Positions 46,001 through 58,115 of a stretch of 64,000 nucleotides of DNA are shown in pieces. The translations under genes were made by a program, and so were the position numbers. Origin of the DNA: Ceratopteris richardii (Eukaryota > Streptophyta > Polypodiopsida > Polypodiales > Pteridaceae). Numbering within the stretch: the first letter of the stretch is position 1; each line of letters starts with the position of its first letter. The notes under the pieces are model-generated. The model had not been told where the DNA came from. It saw only the letters and a program-made list of their open reading frames with translations, and ran no database searches. Location of the stretch: NCBI GenBank assembly GCA_020310875.1, contig CM035413.1, positions 167,426,996-167,490,995 of the forward strand, written 5' to 3'.

Positions 46001-46754
46001 TGTTAATCTTCAAAAGAAAAAGCTATCCTTGATGTTAAAGCACCTCTATATCAATAATAACTCAAAACCTTTACCAATTTGGAGGATCAATTCTCAATTA
46101 TCAAAATCTTGAACAAACTGTGAAGAGAGTAACTACTTAGAAAGTCTACTGCACATAACTCACTCATTGATTGATCAAATGTGTAAAGTGTTTTATAAAA
46201 ATTTGCAAAAGATGTCGCATAAATATTGTGCACCTTCTCCAAGTTAAAGTTTTTCAAACTATTAAGTATATCTTGAGAAATGAATCAAATAGTTCACCTA
46301 TGTCAGAAACTGTTCTCTTGTATAATCGATTCAGACACCTGCAACTTCTAACACATGGTTCTCCCAAAGTAGAACCCACTTAAGCAAATGCTTTTAGCCA
46401 TAGATGGCTTACCTTCTAGCTTAGATTTTGACTCCTCATTTGTGCAAAACTATATACTATGCACTGAGAATTGACCAATTTCTTTGACCATCGAGATTGC
46501 ACCTATTTCAGAAGACACTCAACACTTTACACATACAAATGTTCCTACTCATAATTCTCTTAGCTTGTTTACAATTTCTCAAATCTTAGCCATGGATGGA
46601 TTAACTGTGGACTTAGATATCTACAAAAGGATTCTTGAAATGATCAAGCATAGAAGGAGAACTCAGAGAAATATCGGGCGCAACTTTTCTTCTATTCCAA
46701 AAAATTTTACATCAGTTGATGAGAGATATCTTCCTCACTTCTAAAGCTTCTAAT
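46001..46754 (+). other. No recognised feature
   Basis: AT-rich sequence after the X-family remnant. A frame of 86 codons (46484-46744) ends in HRRRTQRNIGRNFSSIPKNF but has no support beyond being open. It may be the tail of the X element. Confidence 0.4.
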
Positions 46755-47165
46755 GACTTCTTATTCTTCTAATCTGTTGCTCTCACTTATTTTCCCCGAC
46801 ACTCTACTTGTATAGATAGGCATATATGTACAAGCTCATAACCATTACGAAGGTATAAGTGAGCTAACTATAAGTTTAATGTACATATGTATACAAGTCC
46901 TCATTTCCTAAATGTGTACTATCTCCAAGCTTTAGAAGCTAATCTTTTCTTCATTCTTTGACTTCAGTCCTTCATTCAAAACATCAATTGGTGGCTGACT
47001 TGCACCAACAGCTCCCCCTTGATCATCAAATTGAGGTTTTCTCTATCTTCTTTATACCTGCCATGTCTTTGAATCTTTGTAGCTTTGGTCCATCCAAACT
47101 TTTGGTTAACATATTTGCAATCTGATCTTTTGTTGAAGTATGTATGACTTCAATCACCTTCTCTC

Positions 47166-48330
47166 TTAAGAAATGATATTGAATCTCAATATGTTTGGTT
47201 CTTTGTAGTCTGCCTCTATAGATGATAAAGCAACCTTGTGTTGCTTCTTAGAGCACCAAGAGATTAGCTTATCTCCCACATAACACAAATATCCAAATGT
47301 TGATCTCCTATCATCAAGACTACCTTCTTTGAGTGTACCCTTAATGTACCTCAACACCCTTTGTCCTGCAATCCAATTTTCTTTCCTAGGACAATGCATG
47401 AACTGAGACAATACTCCAACTGCATATGACAAATCAGGCCTAGTTAATGTAGCATAGATTAGACTACCAACCAGACTTTGATATAGTTTCATATCCTTGA
47501 ATTCTTCTCCTCCATATCTGCTCAATTTGTGATTCACCTCCATTGGAGTAGGAGCTACCCTGCAATTATCCATTTTAAACTTGATCAACAAGTTCTTCAA
47601 ATACCTTTGTTGAGTAACATATACTCCATGTTGAGTATATGAGATCTCCATGCCCAAAAAATATGACAAGTCCCCCAAGTCACTAATCTTGAACTCTTTC
47701 TCCATTTGCTTCTTTAGGCATTGTATGCCCTTCTCATCTGCACCTATAAGGATGATATCATCAACATATATACACATGTAAATGAACCCATCATCACTTG
47801 CTTTAACAAGCAAGCTACTATCTGCTTTGGATACTTGGAAACCAAGTTCTTTCAAAAACTTCACAAGTCTATAATTCCATGCCCTTGCGGCCTACTTCAA
47901 ACCATACAAATCTCTCTTAAGCTTGCATACATATTCTGAATACCTTTCATCTCTGAATCCTTGTGGTTGCTCCATGAAAACATCATCTGAAATATAACCA
48001 TTTAAAAAAGCATTTTTCACATCTAATTGACATAGTCTCCAACCTTTACATGCAGGAATGGCTATGAGTCTTGATGGTTGTCATCTTTGCCCTTGACTAT
48101 AGGTCTGATTACAATCTCTACCATATGTCTGAGCAAACCCTTTCACAAAAAGTCTAGCTTTATACCTAGACACACCTCCATCTGCATACCTCTTGGTTTT
48201 GTAGACCCATTTGCATTCAATGATCTTATAACTATTTGGTTTAGGAACCAAATCCCAAGTCTCATTTTCTATTAATGCATCATACTCTTCCTGCATAGCT
48301 TTCTCCCAATTTTCCTTACCTTTTGCCTCT
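47166..48330 (-). pseudogene. C3 reverse transcriptase and RNase H
   Basis: EEYDALIENETWDLVPKPNS, YKARLFVKGFAQTYGRD, catalytic IYVDDIILIG, SDLGDLSYFLGMEI, LYQSLVGSLIYATLTRPD, LSYAVGVLSQFMHCPRKE, DDRRSTFGYLCYVGDKLISW and SLSSIEADYKE. Strongly similar to C2, so C2 and C3 are one family. Confidence 0.92.
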
Positions 48331-49427
48331 TCATATGTAGAATGGTCTTCATCTGCTTTCATCATGTAAGCATAGTCTTTAGTAGCCAAAAAAGAAGTGT
48401 CATAGCTATACCTTGTAGGTTGCCATTTGTGTCTTGATGACCTTCTAAGTTCTCCACTTTTTGAGGTTTCTAGTTCATCACATTCTGGATCAAATCTTGG
48501 CACATCTTCAACTTCAACTTGCACTTCACTGTTCTCTTCTTCATCAAATATTTGAACCTTTGATTTACCTTTCTTCTGATGCACAACTTCTTCATCACCT
48601 GCATGACTATTGATTGTACCTGCATACCAAGTACCTTGCTCATCAAATGTAACATCCTTTGACACAAGGAATTGTTTTGTGGATGGACTCCACAACCTAT
48701 ATCCCATCTGATTATCATCATATCCAATGAACACATACTTTTCAGCTTTAGGTTCCAAGTTATGCCTCAACTGAGATGGCACATACGCATAATCCAAACA
48801 TCCAAATACTTTGCAATGATCTAAGGTAGGTCTCTTACCCCACCATGCCTCATATGGTGTCATACCCTGCAAGGCTTTACATGGTAGCCTATTGACCAAA
48901 TATGTAGCTGTATTTTTTTGCTACACCATTTTTTTTAGGAGAGTACCTCCAAGTACTTCCCTTTTTATACCTGCATTCCACAAGTAATCACTGAACTCAT
49001 TTGAGAAATACTCTCCCCCTCCATCTGACCTTAGTCTCTTCAACTTTTGACCTGTAATTCTTTCTGCATACACATGATAATGTTTGAATGTATTAAATAC
49101 CTCTAACTTATCTTTGATCACATAGATAGTGATCCACATGGTAGCATCATCAACATAAATCACATAATATCTTGAACCATTGATACTGAAATCCTTTGAT
49201 GGTCCCCACACATCTGTGTGTACCAACTCAAGCTTTTCTGAATACATGAAACCATGCTTAGAATATGATTGCTTATGAGCCTTACCTAATTGACATGCCT
49301 CACATCCATATGTCATATGTTGACCTGGAACATTAGGTAATCCAAGCACTGAACCATTATTGACCATATCTTTAATACCTCTTTCATTGAAATGTCCAAG
49401 CCTCTTATGCCAAAGATCTAACTCATA
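48331..49427 (-). pseudogene. C3 integrase and linker
   Basis: GAG-pre-integrase ELDLWHKRLGHFNERGIKDM and YGCEACQLGKAHKQSY; integrase core LVHTDVWGPSKDF, YVIYVDDATMW, LKRLRSDGGGEYFSNEFSDY; C-terminal NRLPCKALQGMTPYEAWWGK and VFGCLDYAYVPSQLRHNLEP; basic linker RRSSRHKWQPTRYSYD. Confidence 0.9.
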
Positions 49428-49549
49428 GATACTCACTCTCACTACATCTCGCATTCACTATCTTCATATCACTCCTATCTCTTCCGCGGATTGACATTAA
49501 GGAGGTGGAGATTCTTAGCGTGGTGCTTGCCATCATACAAGAGCAACAC
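49428..49549 (+). repeat. Gypsy LTR 3' end fragment (type B)
   Basis: Matches the last 120 bp of the G5 LTR (CTTCATATCACTCCTATCTC, GGATTGACATTAAGGAGGTG, ending GAGCAACA). No PBS follows, so it is an LTR end lying directly against gag-linker sequence, and C3 abuts it on the left. Confidence 0.75.
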
Positions 49550-50229
49550 CATACAATAATGAGGTTGAAAGCACAACTAAAAAGAGAACAAGAGCTTGGA
49601 AGGATAGCCGAGAAAGAATGAAACAACAACAGACTAAGAAGATGAGTGAACTCAAAGAAAGCTTAAAGGAAATAAAGCTAAATTGATAAATATTGCATCT
49701 CAAATGCACCCTCATAACCCACCACCTTCATTAATCCAAAACCCTACCACAAAACCACCACCTAGAGTAGGATCAGTCTTAGCAGATCCTACTCCAAAAC
49801 ATGATAAATGCTACCCTAGAGCTGACCTAGAGATTGAAAGAACTAAGCTATGTGCCAAGATGGTGGAACTGGCACAAACCATGTTTCAGGCTAGTCATCT
49901 TTTCAATTGCACTAACTTAGCTTAGGCACAAGTATACTTTGATGGATTGCTAGAAAGACTAGAGAAGATAATAGCCAAATATGGAAAGCTAGCTTCAAAG
50001 ATAAGAAATGGTAGAAGTTAAAGGATAAGCTTGCCTCCCAAGGAAGCTTACATTCCTTATTCCATGGATCCTAAATTCTCTTCTTCCGTGGATCAATATT
50101 TACAAGAGTTCCTAAGAGAGATTGAAGAGCACCAAGGCCAAGAAGAATCAATTATGGATGGAGTTTACATCTCCCAAGAAGAAACCTAGGATAAAAATCA
50201 CTATCTTTGCCACAAAGATTAATTTATGA
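49550..50229 (+). pseudogene. Gypsy Gag-Pol linker fragment (G8)
   Basis: TRAWKDSRERMK, KMSELKESLKEIK, PPRVGSVLADPTPKHDKCYP, RADLEIERTKLCAKMVELAQ, TMFQASHLFNCTNLA, then SLPPKEAYIPYS and QEFLREIEEHQGQEESI. This is the same linker as in G2 (24490-25140) and G4. An isolated piece of a further element. Confidence 0.8.
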
Positions 50230-51001
50230 TCAATCACAAGAGCATTCACTTCCACTCATGAACATGACAATGAAAAGACGTAAACCGGATGAGTGATATT
50301 TATTCTCGATGTACAAATCATGTAGCAAGGAATGCACAACTACTCTCAGATTTTGAAGATCCCAAGAATAAGCATGAGTTACAAATAAGAGATCACACTA
50401 GGCACCTTGTGGAAAGATTGGAAATGTGAAGAAATCAAATGGTAAGATGAATTTTTTAAGCATAGTTTTCTATGTACCTAGTATCACTAAGATCTTGCTA
50501 AGTGTAGCAAAGATTGTGGAGAATGGTTTACATGTCAGGTTTATAGAATATGGATCTTATGTAGAAAACCCATACCAAGGATTCAAGAAGATAGCCAAAG
50601 GAGAAAAGATAGGTGGATTGTTCACCTTTGAACTCCAAGACACTAGCAACATAGCATTGTTCATCTATGGCACTCAAACCCTATTAGAGTTAGAGGTTTG
50701 GCACAAAAGGTTGGCTCAAATTGGAGAGAAGATCTTTAAAAAAATTATTAGAGATCAAAGTGTACTTGGTCTACCCAATATTTCAAAGAAACATATGATT
50801 TACAAATTTAGTGCATGTCAATTTGACAAATCTCAGGCAACCATTCACAAAGATGGGGCATGTACATGGAGAAGTCTTGGAGCTTGTCCACACGGATGTT
50901 TGCGGACAAAGAAAGGAACCCTCTATCTCAAGGTTTTGGGGGATTATTTAGTGAAAAGGGACTTGAGTATTTGTAGGAGAAGGAAGAAGAAAAAGAAGTA
51001 A
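50230..51001 (+). pseudogene. C6: Ty1/copia protease / GAG-pre-integrase fragment
   Basis: A CTNHVARN-type protease remnant near 50310 is followed by NFLSIVFYVPSITKILLSVA, GLHVRFIEYGSYVENPYQGF and LELEVWHKRLAQIGEKIFKK, which is the GAG-pre-integrase pattern (LWHxRLGH). Plus strand, so opposite to the other copia elements. It ends in a lysine-coding A-rich run just before 51007. Confidence 0.72.
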
Positions 51002-51006
51002 AACAC

Positions 51007-51996
51007 TGGCACCGAAAGCTTTTGTATATTTATTACAATGAAAAATACAATGGATGTGCCTAGAATAAGACAAAATGTTCTATGCGCAAAGTGCTTAAAC
51101 CCAAACAACACACACACACACAAGTATACAAGATACCAAAACTCCTTGTGTAGTCAACCTTCTCTGTACCGGACCTCCACCCTCTCTAGTAGCTTGCTCT
51201 TGTGCACACCTTGTACTCAAGCTTCCAATAGGGTTGAAGGAAGGGCCACCTGTTGTTGATGTGCAACACCTCCTCACTGGTACCTTGTTCCACCTTGGTT
51301 GCATTCCTCAATGGCTCTCTGTGCACTCTCTCTACACACTTGATCACCTTCCTTGCACACTTGTCTCTCACTTTTCTTCTCTGCATCACACTAGTTCAAT
51401 GTGTCTCTTCCTCTTCTCTTACTCTCTAGTGTGGACTATGTTCTATGTTGCTTAGTCTAACCCCAAGAATGTTAATGCCTTGTTGTGAGTGTTGATTCCA
51501 TTTATGTATGTCATGTCTAACTAATAATGTATCTTGGTGCTCACCTTGATGTTCGGAGAATCACTTAATGTGTAAAGCCAACGACTCCCTATTTTCTCCT
51601 ATAGTGACTTTAGGAGAAGAAAATAATTTAAATGGGGAGGCCATACATATAATTTTGTGTAACGCTTTCTCTTCATATGGCTTCCACTTTTGACCTTCAA
51701 TTCCTCAAAATGTGTGCATAAGGAAGGGTTCACCTAAACCTTCCAAGATACTTAAAACCCTTGAAAACCTTTCAAAAAAGATCGATTTGCAACCTACATT
51801 CAATTTTTCCTGTAAAACTATTGTGAACAAACTGTTTGTGCACTACCTATGCAGCCTTCTTTGCAGCCACTTATGCACCACTTTGCACTTTTGCACCTCC
51901 TATGGAGAACTTGCAAAGTAATCACTTTGACCTTTGATCAGATCCATAGTTGACCACTTTGACCGTTGACTAGTTTGACCTTTTACTAGCTCAACA
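51007..51996 (-). repeat. Probable copia LTR (C5), minus strand
   Basis: On the minus strand it would start TGTTGAGCTAGTAAAAGG at 51996, just after a purine-rich AGGTGGTGGAGAAT, and end in CTTTCGGTGCCA at 51007 after a TTGTAATAAATATAC polyadenylation-like context. Boundaries are TG...CA. No second copy is in the window, so this rests on form alone. A CA microsatellite lies at about 51108-51123. Confidence 0.4.
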
Positions 51997-52264
51997 ATTC
52001 TCCACCACCTAATGGGCTCTTCGTCTCAAGAGGTAACATCCAAACCATGAGCTGTGAGGGATCACCTAGACACCTATTGTATAAGACCTTCAAAATGGCA
52101 TATGAGGAGCCACCAAGTCCACAAAGAGCATAAAAGATAATCACAAGGGAATAACCAAAAATGGACACTAATTTAGCAAAGAAGAAGAAATGTTAGGGAA
52201 GGTTGAAGGGATATGAAGGATAGGACATGAGGGTGAGGGCAAGGTTGAGGTCTAAAGGGAGGGG
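51997..52264 (-). other. Possible copia 3' internal end; purine tract
   Basis: No protein match is recognised. On the minus strand it would be the sequence just upstream of the C5 LTR. Its right end (52240-52264) is purine-rich (TCTAAAGGGAGGGG) directly before the G5 LTR, which looks like a polypurine tract on the plus strand. Confidence 0.35.
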
Positions 52265-52926
52265 TGTTGGCAGTAGCTAGAGGCATAGAAGACGCGGAAG
52301 CATGTGAAGACTGAGCACAACGAAGAAGCAGGGAGTCATTCGAATCATTTTTTCAAACAAATATGTTTTATATTACTTTTTCAAACACTCAACACTGATT
52401 TTCATCACTTTTGTCCTATATGTAACATAGAAAAACCCCTTTTTGTAAAATATAGCTCCATTTTGTGCAAGCCGAGGATTCCTCAAGCTTGAGGAGCTTA
52501 GGTAGAATGAGCCTACCAATTTTGGTTATTTTTAGACACCGTTTACCCTTTCAAATAGCACCTAGAACCTATTTTTTAACTATGCCGATCACTAGATGTG
52601 AGACCGGTCAAAACTAGTCTAGAATCTATAAAAAGAGCTAGAGAGCTCATTTTTGAGGCTAGCTTGTTTGAGTAGAGAAGAGCTTAGAGCTATTTTGAGC
52701 TTGTAAGAGTGTTCTTGAGCAATAGAGTTGATTTCCTACCTTCCATTGTGTCTTGCTTGTCTCTTCGTTGTGTGTGTGTATGTGTGTGTGCATCTCTATG
52801 CTTCTCACCTTCACTCTCACTTCATCTCACATTCACGATCTTCATATCACTCCTATCTCTTCCGTGGATTGACATTAAGGAGGTGGAGCTTCTTAACGTG
52901 GTTCTCACCATTGTGCTAGAGTAACA
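52265..52926 (+). repeat. G5 LTR (type B, 662 bp)
   Basis: TGTTGGCAGTAGC...GAGTAACA. TATA at 52627; TG microsatellite near 52765-52795. Type B differs from type A mainly in the first 200 bp and shares the TATA region and 3' end. A polypurine-like run precedes it and a PBS follows it. Confidence 0.9.
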
Positions 52927-52933
52927 CCAAATT

Positions 52934-52951
52934 TGAGGCCATTGCCGGGGA
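52934..52951 (+). other. G5 primer-binding site
   Basis: TGAGGCCATTGCCGGGGA, a slightly diverged tRNA-Asp type site 7 bases after the LTR. Confidence 0.85.
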
Positions 52952-54840
52952 TCAAGTCTAGGACAAATGTGTGATGGTAAGAGTATAGCAAGAAGTGGTG
53001 TTGGAAGGTAAAAATTTCAGTTTTTGTTGTTGTTTTTAGTTAGTTTTTAGTGTTTTTCACCTTCCCCACAATCCTTCTTCACCACTGGTTCATCATCTTC
53101 CACCTCGAAAAATTCAGAAAATTCACCATATCCACCCATTCTCCTCATTTCCCCTCATTTGTGCATGCGAGAGAGAGAGAGAGCTTTTGTGCTTGTATGT
53201 GCTTTTGTGTTTTTGAGTTTTCTTGCAGATACAGTGCTCCAGAGCATCAGGAAAGTTGCAAAAAGGTAAGAAAATCACTTTCTGCCAGAAAATGCCGAAT
53301 GTGTCAGACCATCACGATGGTCTGCCAAGTTCAAAATTTGAGGTAAGCGAGTTCACCACGCTGTAGGGCATCCTTGCGCACATAGGAATCCACATTTTCT
53401 TTTTGAAAATTTGCATTTTTGTGGACCATCGCGATTGGCTCATGCCATCGTGATTGTGTCACACCATCACGATTGGCTCACGCCATCGCGACGGCTCAGC
53501 CGGACCATCGCGATGGTCTCACACCATCGCGACGGCTCACTTGAGCCATCACCACGGCTCACTTGAGCCATCGTGACGGTTCACTTGGACCATCGCGACG
53601 ATTTCGTCGACTCCACGCCATCGCGATTGGCTCATGCCATCGCGACGATACTGCCACGTGTCAAGCCAAACCATCGTGACGATACCAGGTACGCCATCGC
53701 GACGACTCAAAATCAGACCATCGCAATTGGCTCACGCCATCGCGCCCGTGACCATCGCGACGGTTCACTCGGACCATCGCGGCGGTTCACGACCGTTGAC
53801 TGACGCCATCACGATTGTTCGCCAATCCGGCCATCGCAACGGATCATTTTTGGACCATCGCGATCATTCATTTTAGACCATCACGATGGTTCATGCCATC
53901 GGACCATCGCGATTGTACCATACCATCCCGACGGTTCACTTGGACCATCGCGACGGTCTCAGACCATCGCGACGGTCTCAGACCATCGCGATTGTCCACC
54001 CCAAATGCAATTTTTAGGGTTTGAATTTTTGACCAATTTTGGGGCTATTTTTTGCAAATTTTTGGGTGATTATTTCTGTCATACTTTTGAGTTCTCGTTC
54101 CATCGGACTTAAGTTCTTTCCTTTAGGTTTTCGTATCACACACCTTTACTTTAGTCTTGGACTTGAAAAATTAAATCTCTTGAACTTGATGCGTTCCTAT
54201 CGTCTTTAAACTAATCCACAATGCTAATGTTTAGCCTAAGCTAATAATTGACTGAGGGGGTTGAGTAATCTTCCAACCTCAAGTCAGCTACTTTGGTTGC
54301 TCTGATGCCCAAGAAGTCGTGCTTCGCAAGCTTTGCGTCCTTCACAGCCTTGCTTTGATTGCCCTTGATTGTCCTTGCTAGACCTGTAAAAATTCAATAT
54401 TAGACCAATTCTCAAATGGATGATCAAGCACTTGAGTATACACACCTTTAAACCTCCTTCCTTCCCTTGCCCAACTTTTAATGCTGCCCCCTGGCTTTTC
54501 TAGTCCCAACAATGTTAACCTCAAAATATCGTATCTAAAGATCAATGTATTCTTTTTGGAAAAAACAGTTGAGGTCACGTAGTACTCGTAAAGAGCTTTC
54601 TAACGAGCTATAAAGCTCAAAAAACAGACTTCAGATGAAAAAGATATGAGCGTTCAGGCCCTCAAGAGTAAACTCTGACAAACAGGTTTTTTTCTTTCCC
54701 TATGAGCTAAGGGGTCTCCTATGAGGTCGATTTCTGATGCATACAATTAAGATAAGACAAGAACTTAAAGACATTTAAAAAGAAACAAGCAATAAAGAAC
54801 AAAGAACGATTGACGATCAGAAGTACTAGGAAGTAAATTC
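52952..54840 (+). other. G5 untranslated leader
   Basis: Non-coding. GAGAGAGAGAGAG near 53169, the array (53305-54002), then 54070-54725, which matches the reverse complement of G7 61141-61790 (for example CTGAGGGGGTTGAGTAATCT near 54254). After 54725 the orientation is again that of G7, up to the gag start at 54841. Confidence 0.8.
53305..54002 (+). repeat. G5 leader array of ACCATCGCGATGGT units
   Basis: About 27 units of consensus CCATCGCGA followed by TTGG, TTGT or CGGT-type arms, mostly about 20-26 bp apart. The first unit (53307) is AGACCATCACGATGGTCT, one CpG change from a perfect 18-bp dyad. A CCACGTGTC (G-box core) lies near 53654. Unit order is largely colinear with the G7 array. 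Confidence 0.93.
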
Positions 54841-55416
54841 ATGAACCTTAGATCGGGCAAGCACATAGGTAAGTCAGACCGACGAAGCCTTAGATCATCA
54901 GAAGCAAGTGTAAGAACTACTGCAATATCATGGGCACAACAATTGAATAGTAGTTATCCCTACAAGAGCTCAGATACGAGTGAATCAGAAATGACTTTAA
55001 GCACAGAAAGACTAGAAGGAGGGTCAAACATAGCATATTTAGAAAGACCCGAAGGACCCTATAGGACCCAATTAGAATTTCTCTGAACCAACCGCTTCGG
55101 TGCTCGCATCTATGAGGATGGTTTGCGAAGACACAACCCTGATCAACCCATTGGATTGGAACGTCTAGTGAAATTTGAGAGAGATGCGTACATAGACAAA
55201 GAAGGAACGATGTACATCTTAAGTACTCAGCCAAATAATATGAATCAATTTGGTGTAATTCAGCTAGAGACGGAAGCTAAATCCCAAGGAAAAGAACCAG
55301 TAGGAGAAGAACCTCGGACACCTAGAGGGAAATCTATACTGACACGAGTACTAGTTCCAAAGTGGATCCCTCAGGACAACAGAAGCATAGAGTTGTTTGT
55401 GAATAAAGAGATAGAT
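54841..55416 (+). pseudogene. G5 Gag, N-terminal part
   Basis: MNLRSGKHIGKSDRRSLRSS, AYLERPEGPYRTQLEFL, AYIDKEGTMYILSTQPN, TPRGKSILTRVLVPKWIPQD, RSIELFVNKEID, where copia C4 sequence begins. Very close to the G7 Gag. Confidence 0.87.
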
Positions 55417-56594
55417 GTCACCTTCACCTGTCGTGTGAGTGGGTTATAACATTTGTACCCCTTTTGCTCAAGGGAATATCCAATGAAGACACATTTTTTT
55501 GCTTTCAGATCAAGCTTTGTCCTCAACTCATCTAGAACATGTACATACGCAATACAGCCAAAAACTTTCAGATGTGATAAGTTTTGCTTTTTACCTGTAA
55601 ACTTCTCTTCAGGTGTAACTTGATGTACAGCAGCAGTCGGAGTTCTGTTCATGATGTATACAGCAGTATGCACAACTTTTGCCCAATAACAATGAGGCAT
55701 ATTCTTCTCAACCATCAAGGCTCTTTCTATTTCTGCAATATGTCTATTTTTGCGTTCAACAATGCCATTCTATTGTGGTGTGTACCTGCATGAAAACTGA
55801 CGCCGAATTCCATGATTTTTTAGAAAACTCCTGAACTCATTTGACATGTATTCACCTCCTCCATCAGATCTTAATGTTTGAATGTACTTCCCTATCTCCT
55901 TTTCCACCATAGCTTTAAAATTCAGGAAGTGAGTGAACACCTCGCTCTTCTCTTTCATGAAATATACCCATACTTTGCGTGTATGATCATCAATGAAAGT
56001 AACATAAAACCTGCAACCGCCCATAGATGTGGTCTTTGATGGACCCCAAACATCTGTATGTACTACTTCTAGTACATTCTCACTAACATGCTTGTCATGT
56101 GGAAATGATGCTCTTGACTGTTTTCCAAATTGACATGCTGCACATACCTTTTGCATTTCTGCAACTTTGAAATTCGGTAGTCCATGGACAATCTCCTTTG
56201 ACTACAGCCTTTGCAAGTTTGCATGTCCAATTCGTTTGTGCCATATCTCTATATCTGCAATAACTCCTGCACCTTTTGCAAACATAGCTGCATTCATTTC
56301 AGGAATCTTAACATTTAAGGTGAACATCCTACCCACTTTGTTTCCTTTGGCAACCAATTGTCCATCCTGCTTGTACTCTTCTACATATAATCCATCAGCA
56401 TTGAACCTGACTTGTAATCCCTGGTCAACCATTTGTCCAACAGAAACTAGATTCTTTGTTATATTTGGAACATGCAACATATCAGCAAGATGTTTTACCT
56501 TCCCATCGTCCATAGACAATGCTATGTTTCCTGTATGCTCAATAGGATGTGATGTATCATCACTTGTTTCTACATATCCAGGAACTGGCATTTT
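55417..56594 (-). pseudogene. C4 GAG-pre-integrase and integrase
   Basis: PVPGYVETSDDTSHPIEHTG, VPNITKNLVSVGQMVDQGLQ, EIWHKRIGHANLQRL; CAACQFGKQSRASFP; LEVVHTDVWGPSKTTSMGGC, FIDDHTRKVWVYFMKEKSEV, LRSDGGGEYMSNEF; MPHCYWAKVVHTAVYIMNRT, LKVFGCIAYVHVLDELRTKL and GYKCYNPLTRQV. Classic copia integrase with its D, D and E region motifs visible. Confidence 0.9.
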
Positions 56595-57665
56595 CTACAA
56601 ACTACTAAACCATTCTGCATGACTGGTCATGTGATTTGAAGCACCTGAATCAACATACCAGACATTATCATTCGATTTTGAAACACCAGCAAACATCGTA
56701 TTCATCATGTGATGTTGAACCATAAACAACTTCTCAGAATCATCTGCACTTGTGGATGCATAGTTGTTTTGTTGCCTTCTATTATTTTGATTCTTTAACC
56801 TGCAATCACATTCAAAGTGTCCAGGTTTACCACAATTCCAACATCCTTTACTATCATTACCTGAATCATTTCTTTGGAAATTTCTGCGACCTCTTTGGCT
56901 CCCCCTGCCTCGAAACTGTCCTCTTCCTCCTGCATGATTCTGTTGTTGACCTTGGTCTTGGTTACTGTTTCCTCTACCACTTCCAAAACCTCTACCTCTG
57001 CCTCTTCCTCTGCCAGAGTAGAATACCTGCTCAGAACTAGGGTTTCCTTGGGAGTTTGAGTCCTCACCAAGCTTCTTTTCTTCAATAATCAACATAGATA
57101 CCAGATCAACAAAATTCGGAATATTTTCCCTGGTCTGTATGGAAGTTCTGAACTGCTTATATGCAGCTCCTAAACCATGAAGGCACACTTCCACCTTATC
57201 ATCATCATCTACATTCACGCCAATAGATGCAAGTGACTCACATATGCCTTTGATTTTAAGAGTGTAGTCACTTACCGACATGCTCTTCTTTTCCAATGTA
57301 TGCATCTCCTTCTTGAGTTGCAATTTCTGTGCCTTTGTATTAGTCTCATACAAAGTGACCAAGCTGTTCCAAGCCTCTTTTGGAGTCTTGGCATCCTATA
57401 TGTGTCCAATCATGCTATCGTGTATGCTAACAGATAGCCAATACATTACCTTTCATGCTCCTTGATTCCATTCCTCATATGCTCTTAACTGATCTGCAGT
57501 CCGATTCCTTTCTGGTAACTGCGGAGCATTTTCATTCTCTCCTTCGATGTACTTCCAGTAGCCTTTTCCCATCAGGAAATTCGTCATTCTGAATCTCCAA
57601 GCATGGAAGTTGTTCTTGTCCAACTTATCGCTCATAAGCTGACTTATTCCATCTGCGGTTGCCAT
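56595..57665 (-). pseudogene. C4 Gag, zinc knuckle and protease start
   Basis: Start ATG at 57665 (MATADGISQLMSDKLDKNNF, HAWRFRMTNFLMGKGYWKYI), the UBN2/DUF4219-type copia Gag; LKKEMHTLEKKSMSVSDYTL and IKGICESLASIGVNV; an RG-rich stretch (GRGRGRGFGSGRGNSNQDQG); knuckle CWNCGKPGHFECDC (C-x2-C-x4-H-x4-C); protease VWYVDSGASNHMTSH near 56650. Confidence 0.9.
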
Positions 57666-58100
57666 TTCTGCAACAATTCACAACACTGCAAAACACTACA
57701 AGCAGCACTTCTGCTTGAACATTGTTGCACTATGACGTGACAGTTCGATCTCAGAAAAACACAGTTTTCGTATGTCAACAGTACACAGAATCGCTTGAAA
57801 TTCTGGATCTGGAATATATGAGTGTCGCCGAACACAACGCAAGTTACAAGTTCTAAAATTGACCTGGTTTTTCTGTGGGCCCCACCTTGCGGGCTCGAAA
57901 CGGAGGTCGAGATGGCTCCGAAACTTCGATCTGACAAAAACAAGCGACCCTAAAGGGATAACTCCCAAAAATATTTTGAGGTCTTCTACCTTCACGGTGA
58001 TTTTCGTAGCAAACGGAGGCCGTTTGTGAAATCACATTTTCTCCATGCCTTGCCGCGTAGTCTTCACTGTCGCCTTCTCCAGGAGCTCTCTACAGCCACG

Positions 58101-58115
58101 CTGGCTCTGATACCA
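58101..58115 (-). other. C4 primer-binding site (initiator tRNA-Met)
   Basis: Minus strand TGGTATCAGAGCCAG, the standard plant copia PBS, directly after the LTR. The leader between it and the gag start (57666-58100) has no recognised feature. Confidence 0.93.

Larger units (their letters stand above)
46755..49427 (-). mobile_element. C3: Ty1/copia retrotransposon, 3' part
   Basis: Minus strand GAG-pre-integrase, integrase, linker, RT and RNase H, then a polypurine tract (AGGGGGAGCT near 47010-47022) and an LTR-like end running left from 47009 (TGTTGGTGCAAGTCAG). The far LTR border near 46755 is a guess. The protease and gag end is not present. Broken, with about four to six breaks. Confidence 0.82.
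52265..55416 (+). mobile_element. G5: Ty3/gypsy retrotransposon, 5' part
   Basis: LTR, PBS, leader with array and the start of gag on the plus strand. The gag meets copia C4 at about 55416. LTR and array are of the same kind as G7. A block of the leader (about 54070-54725) is in the opposite orientation to the same block in G7. The integrase piece at 58495-59344 may be a remainder of this element. Broken. Confidence 0.85.

Noticed and set aside
46484-46744. 86-codon frame possibly encoding a small basic protein
   Set aside because: Only openness supports it; no homologous copy in the window and no recognisable domain. Left as unassigned sequence.
53573-54024. Several overlapping frames in the G5 array (and the like at 60487-61146 and 15477-15796)
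   Set aside because: All are translations of the palindromic arrays in multiple frames and both strands, with no start context or conserved codon bias.
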